64,000 nucleotides of DNA from Phnomibacter ginsenosidimutans (GTDB lineage Bacteria > Bacteroidota > Bacteroidia > Chitinophagales > Chitinophagaceae). Below the pieces are notes generated by a model. That model was not told where the DNA came from, did not search any database, and worked only from the letters and a program-made list of their open reading frames with translations. The first letter of the stretch is position 1, and each line of letters begins with the position of its first letter. Where the stretch lies: contig NZ_CP046566.1 in the NCBI RefSeq assembly GCF_009740285.1, positions 1,980,501 through 2,044,500 of the forward strand. The letters are read 5' to 3'. Made by a program: the position numbers and the translations under genes. Positions 49,626 through 58,751 of the stretch are shown here, piece after piece.

Positions 49626-50177
49626 TTAATTACTGTTTTCTTCAAGTCCCTTGAATTTGTCCAAATCTTTCCAGATGGAGTGATGATTGTCTTCGCTGGG
49701 GCGGAGTTTATTGAGTTTTTCCAGTACTTCTTTGTTGCAGTAAGGACCACCAATTTCAGCATCGTTACACATACGTGTCATAGGAATGCTGAGGTTGATG
49801 AACTCATAAATCCAATCACTCAGGTGCAGGTGGCTTTCGTTTCGGTCAATGTAATACACGTCAGGATCTTCTTCCTGTTCGTTCATTTCATCCGGGTTAT
49901 CTACCAACTTCACCACAATTTTAAACTCATCCCACAACTGCATGGGCAGATTATTGCCGCAGCGGTCGCAAATGACTTTGAGTGATCCACCTACATCAAA
50001 TTTCAGTAAAAAGAAACCAGTCTTTTTGTCCAAATTCAACTTGACGGTGGCGTTCACATCGGTGAAGTCCTGCTCATCATAATCCTGAAAGAACTTGTCC
50101 GTAATTTCATAACTGAATTGGTGTTCGCCCGGCTTTAACCCTACAAATGCTATATCGTACGTTCTTTTGCCAGACAT
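49626..50177 (-). CDS. yceD: DUF177/YceD family protein
   Basis: A protein of 183 residues from ATG 50177 (MSGKRTYDIAFVGLKPGEHQ). An upstream ATG at 50231 is outside the family and upstream of the promoter boxes. CDRCGNNLP shows the conserved CxxC of YceD, with a second Cys pair near the C-terminus (RMCNDAEIGGPYCNKE). YceD is linked to ribosome assembly (23S rRNA in plants and E. coli) and is regularly found before rpmF. It is first in the operon, with an excellent promoter upstream. Confidence 0.92.
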   Translation of the reverse strand: MSGKRTYDIAFVGLKPGEHQFSYEITDKFFQDYDEQDFTDVNATVKLNLDKKTGFFLLKFDVGGSLKVICDRCGNNLPMQLWDEFKIVVKLVDNPDEMNEQEEDPDVYYIDRNESHLHLSDWIYEFINLSIPMTRMCNDAEIGGPYCNKEVLEKLNKLRPSEDNHHSIWKDLDKFKGLEENSN

Positions 50178-50200
50178 GACCCTTCCAGAAATTAGGGCTG

Positions 50201-50232
50201 CAAAAGTAGGTGTAATGACCATCGTGGCCAAA
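50201..50232 (-). promoter_or_regulatory. Consensus promoter of yceD-rpmF-plsX
   Basis: On the minus strand TTTG (50229-50232), a 20-bp spacer and TACTTTTG (50201-50208): a full match to the Bacteroidota vegetative promoter TTTG-N19-21-TAnnTTTG. The leader to ATG 50177 would be about 20 bases. Confidence 0.75.
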
Positions 50233-50416
50233 CATTATCCACTAAAATTCTGGATTTTTCGACGTTTTGGTGGATATGTGGAAAAGGGAAGACAGTCGGT
50301 AAAACGAATTTATAACCCTGATTTTAGTTTTCTGATTTGCAAGGTTAACATATTGCCAGCATCAGATCGAAGGCACTACTCCCGTAATTTAGCAGGGTCA
50401 TTTTGTTTCCATATTT

Positions 50417-50911
50417 ATGAAAATCAATCAGTTATTTTTTGTTGCCCTGCTTTCTTGCTCATTGTTTAGCACTGCTTTGCTGGCGCAGCCACCCCGTAAA
50501 GGGCAAACGGCGCCAGATATCCGGCTGCAAAATGCACAGGGTGACAGTGTGGCGCTGAGTAGCCTTAGGGGTAAAGTGGTGTTGATTGATTTTTGGGCCA
50601 GCTGGTGCGGGCCTTGTCGTATTTCCAATAAAATGGCCAAGCCGGTGTACGAACAATACAAGGCAAAGGGATTCGAAATACTGGCCATTTCGGTTGATCA
50701 AAATACAGCTGCCTGGAAACGGGCCATCAAGCAAGACCAAATGACCTGGCTACAAGTTCACGATGCTGCTGAAGGAGAAGATGCCGTAGCTTACAAATGG
50801 AATATCCGCCAGATTCCAACCACCTATTTAATTGATAAAAATGGCAAAGTAGCAGCAGTAGACCCCGACTGGATGGAGATTAGCAAACTGCTGCCCAAGC
50901 TGTTGAAATAA
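50417..50911 (+). CDS. TlpA-like thioredoxin-fold protein
   Basis: A protein of 164 residues. A signal peptide (MKINQLFFVALLSCSLFSTA) leads to a thioredoxin domain with the intact FWASWCGPC (Cys64/Cys67) and the cis-Pro loop IRQIPTTYLID. It reduces disulfides in the periplasm, for example in cytochrome c maturation. It is convergent with the DsrE-like gene, with 2 bp between the stops. The 239 bp upstream hold the yceD promoter on the other strand and nothing else clear. Confidence 0.93.
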   Translation: MKINQLFFVALLSCSLFSTALLAQPPRKGQTAPDIRLQNAQGDSVALSSLRGKVVLIDFWASWCGPCRISNKMAKPVYEQYKAKGFEILAISVDQNTAAWKRAIKQDQMTWLQVHDAAEGEDAVAYKWNIRQIPTTYLIDKNGKVAAVDPDWMEISKLLPKLLK

Positions 50912-50913
50912 AG

Positions 50914-51450
50914 CTACATTTTCATGGCGGCATACCCCTTAAGCTGATGGGTAACAAAGGCCGTCATGTACGAAGTAGCAATTTTTACCTGCGGCAATAA
51001 TTCTTCTGGCAACAGCTTTCTTTTTACAGTGCTCTGCCCACAAACCATCATCGTTACGCCCGCCTTTGTTAGTTCTTCCAACACCTGCAGATTGGGATTG
51101 GATCGACCATATTTCCGCTGATATGCTTCATTTTTTTGAATGCAATAACTGCCAGCGTTGTGAAAAATAATGACGATAGAACGCTGGTCCTGCGAAATGC
51201 CATCTATGGCCAGCAGGTTCACAAACCGGCTGGCTACTTCCAGCGACTGGCTTATTTCTGCGGAGCTGGTATCACTCTTGTCTATTTCAATCACCACTTT
51301 GTAGGGTAGGTTTTTATCTGCTGTAAAAGAAAGACCCGGTACCTGGGCAAATACTGCGCCATAATGCGGCACAGCCGGATTTGAGGACGTTTGCGCATAG
51401 GTATTTTCGATGGCAAAAAACAAAGTGGCAATGAGCAGGATTCCTTTCAT
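50914..51450 (-). CDS. Exported DsrE-family protein
   Basis: A protein of 178 residues with a signal peptide (MKGILLIATLFFAIENTYAQ). The DsrE/F-like fold shows YKVVIEIDKSDTSSAEISQS, SIVIIFHNAG and the conserved Cys in GVTMMVCGQST. DsrE proteins relay sulfur in the cytoplasm; exported Bacteroidota members have unknown function. It is divergent from the metal efflux operon but separate from it. Confidence 0.82.
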   Translation of the reverse strand: MKGILLIATLFFAIENTYAQTSSNPAVPHYGAVFAQVPGLSFTADKNLPYKVVIEIDKSDTSSAEISQSLEVASRFVNLLAIDGISQDQRSIVIIFHNAGSYCIQKNEAYQRKYGRSNPNLQVLEELTKAGVTMMVCGQSTVKRKLLPEELLPQVKIATSYMTAFVTHQLKGYAAMKM

Positions 51451-51519
51451 AGCGTAGTCAAATGTTAGCGTTAATGGATGGCAACGAATATAACCATCCT
51501 GCTACTGCCTCAAAAGTTT

Positions 51520-51527
51520 TACCTTTA
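51520..51527 (+). promoter_or_regulatory. -7-like box before the efflux operon
   Basis: TACCTTTA, one base off TAnnTTTG, ends 5 bases before the TTG start at 51533. Spacing is the same as at rimO, so the transcript may be leaderless. Confidence 0.4.
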
Positions 51528-51532
51528 GCACC

Positions 51533-51925
51533 TTGCGACGGATACTTTCCATATCACTGATGTGTATTTACCTCATTGGTACTACAGAAGCTTACCAGCT
51601 GCTGAAGTTGCCCAGTTTTGTAAAACACTATTTCGAACACAGTCAGGAAGATCCTCAACTATCGTTGATGGCATTTATCAAAATGCACTACAACGAAACG
51701 GTTGATATAGATGGTGATTGGCAAAAAGACATGCAACTGCCATTTAAGACCCATGAAGATGGTACCAGTCTGTTGCCCCTTGGTTATTTTCCGCCTACGC
51801 ATGTTACTCCACTCAGGGCTCCGGTACTTATTGTAAGCAAGCCCCGCATTATTCCTTTCCATCAGTTTCTGTTCGATTTATATTCAGCAGACATCTTTCA
51901 GCCGCCTCGGCATTGGGTTGCATAA
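51533..51925 (+). CDS. Small exported protein heading the metal efflux operon
   Basis: A protein of 130 residues. It starts with TTG at 51533 (MRRILSISLMCIYLIGTTEA), giving a signal-like N-terminus; an ATG at 51560 would truncate it. The body (LPSFVKHYFEH, LMAFIKMHY, DIDGDWQKDMQLPFKTHEDG) matches my memory of a small protein family found before CusA/CzcA genes in Bacteroidota; its role is unknown. There is a 79-bp gap to the pump gene. Confidence 0.75.
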   Translation: MRRILSISLMCIYLIGTTEAYQLLKLPSFVKHYFEHSQEDPQLSLMAFIKMHYNETVDIDGDWQKDMQLPFKTHEDGTSLLPLGYFPPTHVTPLRAPVLIVSKPRIIPFHQFLFDLYSADIFQPPRHWVA

Positions 51926-52004
51926 TCCATTTTTCGCAACACTATTTCGATACCATTTAAATTATTGCATTCCAGCAACGGCTGGTGTGTAAGCGTATAT
52001 TATT

Positions 52005-55000
52005 ATGCTCAATGCCATTATTCAATTTTCTATCCGCAATAAATTAATTGTGGGCATTATGGTGGCTGCACTTATTGTTGCAGGCATCATCCACATTCAA
52101 AAATTACCCATCGATGCATTGCCGGATATTACCAGCAATCAGGTGCAGGTAATAACCGTGAGCCCTGCATTGGCAGCGCCAGAAGTAGAACGCCTTGTAA
52201 CATTCACCGTAGAACAAAACTGTTCCAATATTCAAGGCATTACCGAAATGCGTTCCATTAGTCGGTTTGGTTTGTCTGTGGTCACTATTGTGTTCAACGA
52301 TGAAACTGATATTTACTGGGCCCGACAGCAGGTAGCAGAAAGACTTCCATACATCAAAGACGAAATTCCACCGGGAGCAGGCAGCCCAATAATGGCGCCA
52401 CTTACCACCGGCCTGGGTGAAGTGTACCAGTACATTGTAAAAGCAGCCCCGGGTTACGAAGGCAAGTATTCGCTTGCCGATTTGCGTACCATTCAGGACT
52501 GGCAAATACGTCGCCAATTGTTGGGTACCAAAGGCGTAGCCGATGTTAGTTCATTCGGCGGTCATCTTAAGCAATATGAAATTGCTTTCCGTGCCGAAAA
52601 ACTCAATAGTATGGGTTTAAGCATTGCAGAAGTGTACAATGCTTTGCAAAAAAACAATCAGAATTCCGGCGGCGCCTACATCGAGAAAAATGATCAGGTG
52701 CTTTTCATTCGTACAGAGGGTTTGATTGAAGACATTCGACAGATAGAATCCATTATGCTGAAAGCATCCGCCAATGGAACCCCGGTGTATGTACGTGATG
52801 TGGCAACGGTGAAAGAAGGTCATGCCATACGCTATGGTGCACTGGTAGATGGCAGCAAGGGTGAAGTAAGCGGCGCAGTAGTGTTGATGCTGAAAGGTGC
52901 CAATGGTATGGATGTGGTGAATCAGGTGAAAGCCAAGATGGAAGTGATTAAAAAATCGCTGCCGGAAGGTGTACTGGTGGAAACATTTTATGACCGCAGT
53001 AAAATGGTGGAACGTTCCATTAATACTGTAAAAACAAACCTGACAGAAGGTGCCTTGATTGTAGTGCTGGTACTGGTTTTGTTTTTGGGTAATCTAAGGG
53101 CTGGTCTCATCGTAGCGTCGGTTATTCCGCTGGCCATGTTGTTTGCTATCATCATGATGAATTTGTTTGGTGTGAGTGGCAACCTCATGAGTTTGGGTGC
53201 CCTCGACTTCGGGTTGATTGTAGATGGTGCCGTGATTATTGTGGAAGCTGTATTGCACCGCTTGCACCACAAAAAAATACCCGGTGGCGTTGCACATCTT
53301 TCGCAAGAACAAATGAACCATGAGGTAGAAAATGCCGCCGGCAAAATGATGAATGCAGCGGTATTTGGTCAGGTAATAATTCTGATTGTATACCTGCCCA
53401 TTTTAGCATTGGTAGGCATTGAAGGAAAGATGTTTAAACCCATGGCACAAACGGTTTCTTTTGCTTTGGTGGGTGCCTTCCTGCTTTCGCTTACTTACGT
53501 ACCCATGATTACATCGTTGGGCATCAGTAAAAAGATTTCCAGCAAGGTAGATTTCTCCGATAAATTCATGGCGTTGGTTGAAAAATCGTACCTGCCCTTT
53601 TTGCAATTGGCTTTGCGTTTCAAAAAGTCATTGATGATTTTAGTAGTAATCGTTTTTGCCACGGCCATTGCATTGATGACGACATTGGGTGGTGAGTTTA
53701 TACCAGAATTGGAAGAAGGTGATTTTGCAGTAGATACTCGCTTACTAACGGGCAGCTCACTCACAGCTTCAGTAGAAGCTTCGCAAAAAGCGGCAGCCAT
53801 TTTGGAAGCCCGTTTTCCGGAGGTAGAAAAAATTGTAAGCCGTATTGGTGCCAGCGAAATTCCCACCGATCCCATGCCAATTGAAATGGGCGATCTTATC
53901 ATTTTACTGAAAGACAAAAAGGAGTGGACTTCAGCGGACAGCTATGATGAACTGGCCGATAAAATGAGTGCTGCGTTGAGTGAAGTACCCGGCTTATCTG
54001 CGGGTTTCCAATTTCCGGTACAAATGCGTTTCAACGAATTGATTTCTGGTGCCAGGCAAGATGTAGTATGTAAGATTTTTGGCGAAGACCTGGACTCATT
54101 GGCCATGTACGCCGCAAAAATTGGTGCCATCGCTGAAAGGGTAGAAGGTGCCAGTGATATGTACATTGAAGCGGTAACAGGGCTACCACAAATTGTTGTA
54201 ACCTACAACCGCGATGCAATGGCATTGTACGGTGTAAACGTGGATGAGGTCAATCAAATTATTCGTACTGCATTTGCAGGTGAATCGGCTGGTTTGGTGT
54301 ATGAAAAAGAAAAGCGTTTTGATTTAGTAATGCGTTTGGAAAACAACAGCCGGCAAGATGTAAGCAACGTACAACAGTTGCTGGTGCCTACTGCGCAGGG
54401 CACTCAAATTCCTATGCACATGGTGGCTAATATTGCCATCAACGAAGGACCCAATCAGATACAACGGGAGAATGCCAGCCGGAGAATCATTGTTGCATTC
54501 AACGTACGCAACAGAGACGTAGAAAGTGTGGTGCATGAACTGCAAGAAAAAGTAGGCAAACAGGTGTCATTACCCGCCGGCTATTACCTGCATTTTGGTG
54601 GAGCATTTGAAAACCTCAATGCTGCTAAAAACAGATTGATGATTGCAGTACCTGCATCTCTTGCGATGATTTTTTTACTGCTGTTTTTTGCTTTCAATTC
54701 TTTCAAACATTCCTTGCTCATTTTCACGGCAATTCCTTTATCTGCCATTGGTGGTGTGTTTGCATTGTGGCTGAGAGACATGCCGTTTAGTATTTCTGCC
54801 GGCGTTGGTTTCATTGCCTTGTTTGGCGTAGCCGTATTGAATGGCATTGTATTGATTACCGAATTCAACCGACTGAAAAAAGAAGGCCGCATGACATTGC
54901 AAGAATTGATTGTAGCTGGTACGCATACCCGTTTGCGTCCGGTGTTGATGACAGCCGCTGTGGCATCATTGGGCTTTTTGCCCATGGCACTTAGTAATAG

Positions 55001-56378
55001 TGCCGGTGCAGAAGTACAAAGACCGTTGGCATCGGTGGTAATAGGTGGTTTGATTACTGCAACCTTCCTCACCCTCATTGTATTGCCTGTGTTGTATCAA
55101 TGGGTAGAAACCAATCCACGCATGAACCGGAAAAAAAATAAGCCCACATCTGCTATTATGCTCCTAATGCTATTAGGTGCAGGTATAACGGCACAGGCTC
55201 AGCAAAAAATTACATTGGAGCAAGCGTTTGAATTGCTGCCCAAACAGAACATAACGCTGAAAGCCGGGCAACTGCAACAGCAGTATTTGCAGGCATTGCA
55301 AAGCACAGCTGGTGAAATGCCCCGCACCAGAATTGTTACCGAGCTGGGACAAACCAACTCAGTAAATTTTGACACCCGTTTTATGTTGTCGCAAACCTTT
55401 TTGCCATTTGGTTCGGTAGCTGCGCAGAAGCAGCTGTTTCAATCTGCTGTATTTGTGTTTGAAAAAGAAATGCAATTGCGGGTTGCTGAATTGCGGCTGA
55501 TGGTTCGGCAACATTTTGCCAACTATGGGTATCAGCAGGAACGCAAATGGCATTTGCAAATGATGGATAGTTTGTATGACAAACAAGTACAACTGGCAAC
55601 ACAACGCTTGCAGGCAGGGGAAACCAACAAGTTGGAGCTGGCTGGTTACCGGCAGCAACAGCAATTGGTAAGGCAAGCCATACAAACCACCGATATTGCT
55701 ATGCAGCGGGAAGTGCTGCAGCTGCAAGTATTACTGCAAACAACAGCGCCTTTGCAACCCGTGGTAAACAATTTTAAATCCGCAGCATTGTTGCCCGGTA
55801 TGGATTCAACAGCCATCGCACAGCACCCGGCCATACAAATTGTAGCGGCACAAGCCAAAGCTGCTGCAGCCGAAACACAATACCTGAAAGCACTCCGTAA
55901 ACCGGAATTAGAATTGGGCTACAACAACCAAAGCTTGATTGGTTTTCAAACCAGCAGAAATGGTACGGATAAGTTTTATGAAGCAGGCACCCGTTTTTCG
56001 GCAGCACAAGTAGGGGTGAGTTTTCCGCTGTTTGGCAAAGCATCAAAAGCTAAAGTAAAAGCATCAGCATTGCGGGAGCAAACACTTTTGCAACAGCAGC
56101 AAATGCAGCAACAGCAGCTATCGGGCAACTATCAACTGAAGTGGAAAGAGACGCAGTTGCTGTGGCAACAAGTGCAGTCTATTGAAAAGGAATTGCTGCC
56201 AGGCAAGCAGGATATTTTGCAAACGGCGCAACAGCAACTCAAAGCCGGCGAACTCAATTATATGAACTGGATGCTGATTGTAGAACCCGCCTTACAAGTA
56301 CAATTGCAATACCTCGATAGCTGGTTTGCTTATCGTACTGCTGTGGCAGAACTTCAGTATTTACAAGAGAAAAATTAA
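52005..56378 (+). CDS. CzcA/CusA heavy-metal RND pump fused to a TolC-like domain
   Basis: A protein of 1457 residues in one frame. Residues 1-1039 are a complete metal-type RND pump (IDALPDITSNQVQVITVSPA, LGALDFGLIVDGAVIIVEAV with the helix-4 Asp, GVGFIALFGVAVLNGIVL). Residues 1040-1457 are an outer-membrane channel domain of the TolC/CzcC type (ITLEQAFELLPKQNITLKAG). Between them lies a segment with a basic start and hydrophobic core (MNRKKNKPTSAIMLLMLL then GAGITAQA), like an internal signal peptide. It would export Cu, Ag, Zn, Co or Cd ions; the metal is undetermined. The joint also holds an A8 run (55131-55138) where one more A would create a stop. Confidence 0.93.
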   Translation: MLNAIIQFSIRNKLIVGIMVAALIVAGIIHIQKLPIDALPDITSNQVQVITVSPALAAPEVERLVTFTVEQNCSNIQGITEMRSISRFGLSVVTIVFNDETDIYWARQQVAERLPYIKDEIPPGAGSPIMAPLTTGLGEVYQYIVKAAPGYEGKYSLADLRTIQDWQIRRQLLGTKGVADVSSFGGHLKQYEIAFRAEKLNSMGLSIAEVYNALQKNNQNSGGAYIEKNDQVLFIRTEGLIEDIRQIESIMLKASANGTPVYVRDVATVKEGHAIRYGALVDGSKGEVSGAVVLMLKGANGMDVVNQVKAKMEVIKKSLPEGVLVETFYDRSKMVERSINTVKTNLTEGALIVVLVLVLFLGNLRAGLIVASVIPLAMLFAIIMMNLFGVSGNLMSLGALDFGLIVDGAVIIVEAVLHRLHHKKIPGGVAHLSQEQMNHEVENAAGKMMNAAVFGQVIILIVYLPILALVGIEGKMFKPMAQTVSFALVGAFLLSLTYVPMITSLGISKKISSKVDFSDKFMALVEKSYLPFLQLALRFKKSLMILVVIVFATAIALMTTLGGEFIPELEEGDFAVDTRLLTGSSLTASVEASQKAAAILEARFPEVEKIVSRIGASEIPTDPMPIEMGDLIILLKDKKEWTSADSYDELADKMSAALSEVPGLSAGFQFPVQMRFNELISGARQDVVCKIFGEDLDSLAMYAAKIGAIAERVEGASDMYIEAVTGLPQIVVTYNRDAMALYGVNVDEVNQIIRTAFAGESAGLVYEKEKRFDLVMRLENNSRQDVSNVQQLLVPTAQGTQIPMHMVANIAINEGPNQIQRENASRRIIVAFNVRNRDVESVVHELQEKVGKQVSLPAGYYLHFGGAFENLNAAKNRLMIAVPASLAMIFLLLFFAFNSFKHSLLIFTAIPLSAIGGVFALWLRDMPFSISAGVGFIALFGVAVLNGIVLITEFNRLKKEGRMTLQELIVAGTHTRLRPVLMTAAVASLGFLPMALSNSAGAEVQRPLASVVIGGLITATFLTLIVLPVLYQWVETNPRMNRKKNKPTSAIMLLMLLGAGITAQAQQKITLEQAFELLPKQNITLKAGQLQQQYLQALQSTAGEMPRTRIVTELGQTNSVNFDTRFMLSQTFLPFGSVAAQKQLFQSAVFVFEKEMQLRVAELRLMVRQHFANYGYQQERKWHLQMMDSLYDKQVQLATQRLQAGETNKLELAGYRQQQQLVRQAIQTTDIAMQREVLQLQVLLQTTAPLQPVVNNFKSAALLPGMDSTAIAQHPAIQIVAAQAKAAAAETQYLKALRKPELELGYNNQSLIGFQTSRNGTDKFYEAGTRFSAAQVGVSFPLFGKASKAKVKASALREQTLLQQQQMQQQQLSGNYQLKWKETQLLWQQVQSIEKELLPGKQDILQTAQQQLKAGELNYMNWMLIVEPALQVQLQYLDSWFAYRTAVAELQYLQEKN

Positions 56379-56405
56379 TCAGCTCAATCGTTAAGACATT
56401 TCATT

Positions 56406-57541
56406 ATGAAAAAAATATTGTTCTATAGCATCCTTGTTGTATCAACGGCCTGTGGCACAAAGGATGCAGCCAAAGAAGAAGCCAAAGCTCCAGCTGCGGT
56501 AAGCACCACTCTTCAATTGACCGATGCCCAAATAAAAAACGGTGGTATCGAAATTGTGGATGTTGTTTCAGCTCATATCAACCAGACTGTGCAACTCAAC
56601 GGTACCATTGATGTGCCGCCGCAAAACATGGTGAGTATTACCTGCCCTATGGGTGGTTACATCAAGAGTATTGATTTGCTGCCCGGGCAAGAAATCAACA
56701 AAGGGGCAGTGCTCATTACGATGGAAGATCCTGCTTACATTCAATTGCAACAAGATTATTTGGTAGGCAAAAGCAAAATGTATTTCCTGGAAAAAGAACT
56801 GGAGCGACAGCAGCAATTGGCCGCTACCGAAGCCAGCAGTCAAAAAATGTATCAGCAAACAAAAGCCGACTTTGATGCGCAAAAAGCCATGCAGGAAGCA
56901 CTGAAACAAAAATTAGCACTCATTGGTATTGATGCAGTACAACTGACCACAGAAAACATGTCTCGTACCATTGCGGTTCGTTCGCCTATTCATGGTTTTA
57001 TTTCGAAAGTACCCGTTAACAAAGGCCGCTATGTAGCCCCTACAGAAGTACTGGCGGAGTTGGTAGACCCCGGTGATATTCATGCTTCACTTACAGTGTT
57101 TGAAAAAGATTTACCCCTCATTCAGAAAGATCAGGAAGTGGCAGTCCGCTTAGTGGCTCATCCCGAAAAAGCCTATCCTGCAGATGTATTGCTGGTGAGC
57201 CGCACCATTGACGATACCCGTTCTGGCATGGTGCATTGCCATTTTCATCAGTACTCCAGAGAGTTGGTACCCGGTATGGCAGTAACGGCAACCATCGAAT
57301 TGGGAAAACAAATGCAGCCAGCAGTACCCGAAGCTGCCATTTTGTTAAGTAAGGGTAAACACTTTGTATTTGTGCAAACAGCAAGCAAGCAATTTCAATT
57401 GGTAGAAATTACGCCCGGCGATAAGGAAAACGGTTTGGTAGGCATCAGCAGCAGCAACTTCGATTGGGCTGGCAAAAAGTGGTCGCCAAAGGGGCCTTTA
57501 GTTTGCTAGGCATGATTTTGAAATCTGAAGAAGAGGAGTAG
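56406..57541 (+). CDS. CzcB/CusB-type efflux adaptor, frameshifted at the 3' end
   Basis: About 378 residues. A lipobox-like STACGTKD follows a hydrophobic start (MKKILFYSILVVSTAC). Lipoyl halves (MGGYIKSIDLLPGQEINKGA, AVRSPIHGFISKVPVNKGRY) flank a helical hairpin. The stop at 57509 comes from one missing A at 57474-57478. With it restored the end reads GKKVVAKGAFSLLGMILKSE, the normal C-terminus of the family. It pairs with the fused pump upstream (27 bp gap). Confidence 0.88.
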
Positions 57542-57637
57542 AATAGTATCTTTCTGCTTTCTCTTGTGGCAAACAAAATGGGTTGGATGCCGTTTAGTAA
57601 TATTCGATTTTTATATTGTCTATTAAAAACATTGAAC

Positions 57638-58681
57638 ATGATATCAGTTAAAGCGTATGCTGCTCAATCGGCCACAACTCCGTTGGCGCCGTTCTCTTTT
57701 GAACGCCGCGACCTTCGCCCCGATGATGTGCAGGTTGACATTTTATATTGTGGTGTTTGCCACAGCGATTTGCATCAGGTGCGAGATGAATGGGGTGGCT
57801 CTATGTACCCCATGGTGCCCGGTCACGAAATAGTGGGTAAAGTAGTTGCTGTGGGTAGTGCTGTTACCAAATACAAAGTGGGCGATACCGTAGGTGTAGG
57901 GGTGATTATTGATAGCTGCAATACCTGCAAGCACTGCCAGGCCGATTACGAACAGTATTGTGTAGAAGGCGCTACTGGTACCTATAATGCAATGGAACGA
58001 GATGGTGTTACTGTTTCGCAAGGTGGTTATTCCAGTGGTATTGTGGTAAAAGAAAAATTTGTGTTGAAAGTGGATGATAAACTCAACCTGAGTGCCGTGG
58101 CACCTTTGTTGTGTGCCGGTATCACTACCTATTCACCGCTCCGTTTTGCAGGTGTAAAAGCGGGCATGAAAGTAGGGGTGGTTGGTCTCGGAGGCTTGGG
58201 CCACATGGGTGTAAAATTCGCAGTGGCTTTTGGTGCAGAAGTATCTGTGCTCAGCACTTCGCCATCTAAAGAAGCTGATGCGAAGCGTTTGGGGGCAACC
58301 AACTTTATACTCACCACCGATAAAGAACAAATGAAGCAATATGGCAGCTACTTCGATATCATATTGGATACTGTAAGCGCCAACCACAATTTTACCGGTT
58401 ACCTCAACTTGTTGGGATTAGAAGGCAAATTGCTGGTAGTGGGCTTGCCGCCCGAAGCACCCAAAGTGGCACCGTTTTCGCTCATCAGCAATCGGCGCAG
58501 CATTATTGGTTCTATGATTGGCAGTATGAAAGAAACTCAAGAGATGCTTGACTTTTGTGCCGAGCACAATGTAGTAGCCGATGTGGAAGTGATAGCCGCA
58601 GCCGACATCAACAATGCGTATGACCGCTTGGTGAAAAACGACGTGAAATACCGTTTTGTGATTGATATGAAAACGTTGTAA
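57638..58681 (+). CDS. Zinc-dependent NAD(P)-alcohol dehydrogenase
   Basis: A protein of 347 residues from ATG 57638 (MISVKAYAAQSATTPLAPFS). Medium-chain dehydrogenase of the CAD/YahK group. Catalytic zinc ligands are Cys41 (CGVCHSD), His63-Glu64 (GHE) and the later Cys; structural zinc ligands are CNTCKHCQADYEQYC. The nucleotide motif is GLGGLGHMG. It reduces aldehydes to alcohols, usually with NADPH, and may detoxify aldehydes. It is separate from the efflux operon, about 97 bp after its end, with a TATCTTTC box near 57546. Confidence 0.93.
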   Translation: MISVKAYAAQSATTPLAPFSFERRDLRPDDVQVDILYCGVCHSDLHQVRDEWGGSMYPMVPGHEIVGKVVAVGSAVTKYKVGDTVGVGVIIDSCNTCKHCQADYEQYCVEGATGTYNAMERDGVTVSQGGYSSGIVVKEKFVLKVDDKLNLSAVAPLLCAGITTYSPLRFAGVKAGMKVGVVGLGGLGHMGVKFAVAFGAEVSVLSTSPSKEADAKRLGATNFILTTDKEQMKQYGSYFDIILDTVSANHNFTGYLNLLGLEGKLLVVGLPPEAPKVAPFSLISNRRSIIGSMIGSMKETQEMLDFCAEHNVVADVEVIAAADINNAYDRLVKNDVKYRFVIDMKTL

Positions 58682-58700
58682 AACAAACGGACCTATAACT

Positions 58701-58728
58701 AAAAAACCTCGCTACTGCGAGGTTTTTT
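58701..58728. terminator. Bidirectional terminator between the dehydrogenase and the tRNA array
   Basis: Perfect 12-bp stem (58701-58712 with 58717-58728), loop TACT, with A run on one side and T run on the other. It ends the dehydrogenase (+). On the minus strand it lies directly after the last tRNA fragment, where it may be the original terminator of tRNA-Leu. Confidence 0.88.
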
Positions 58729-58751
58729 AGTTGGTGCCCAGGACTGGATTC

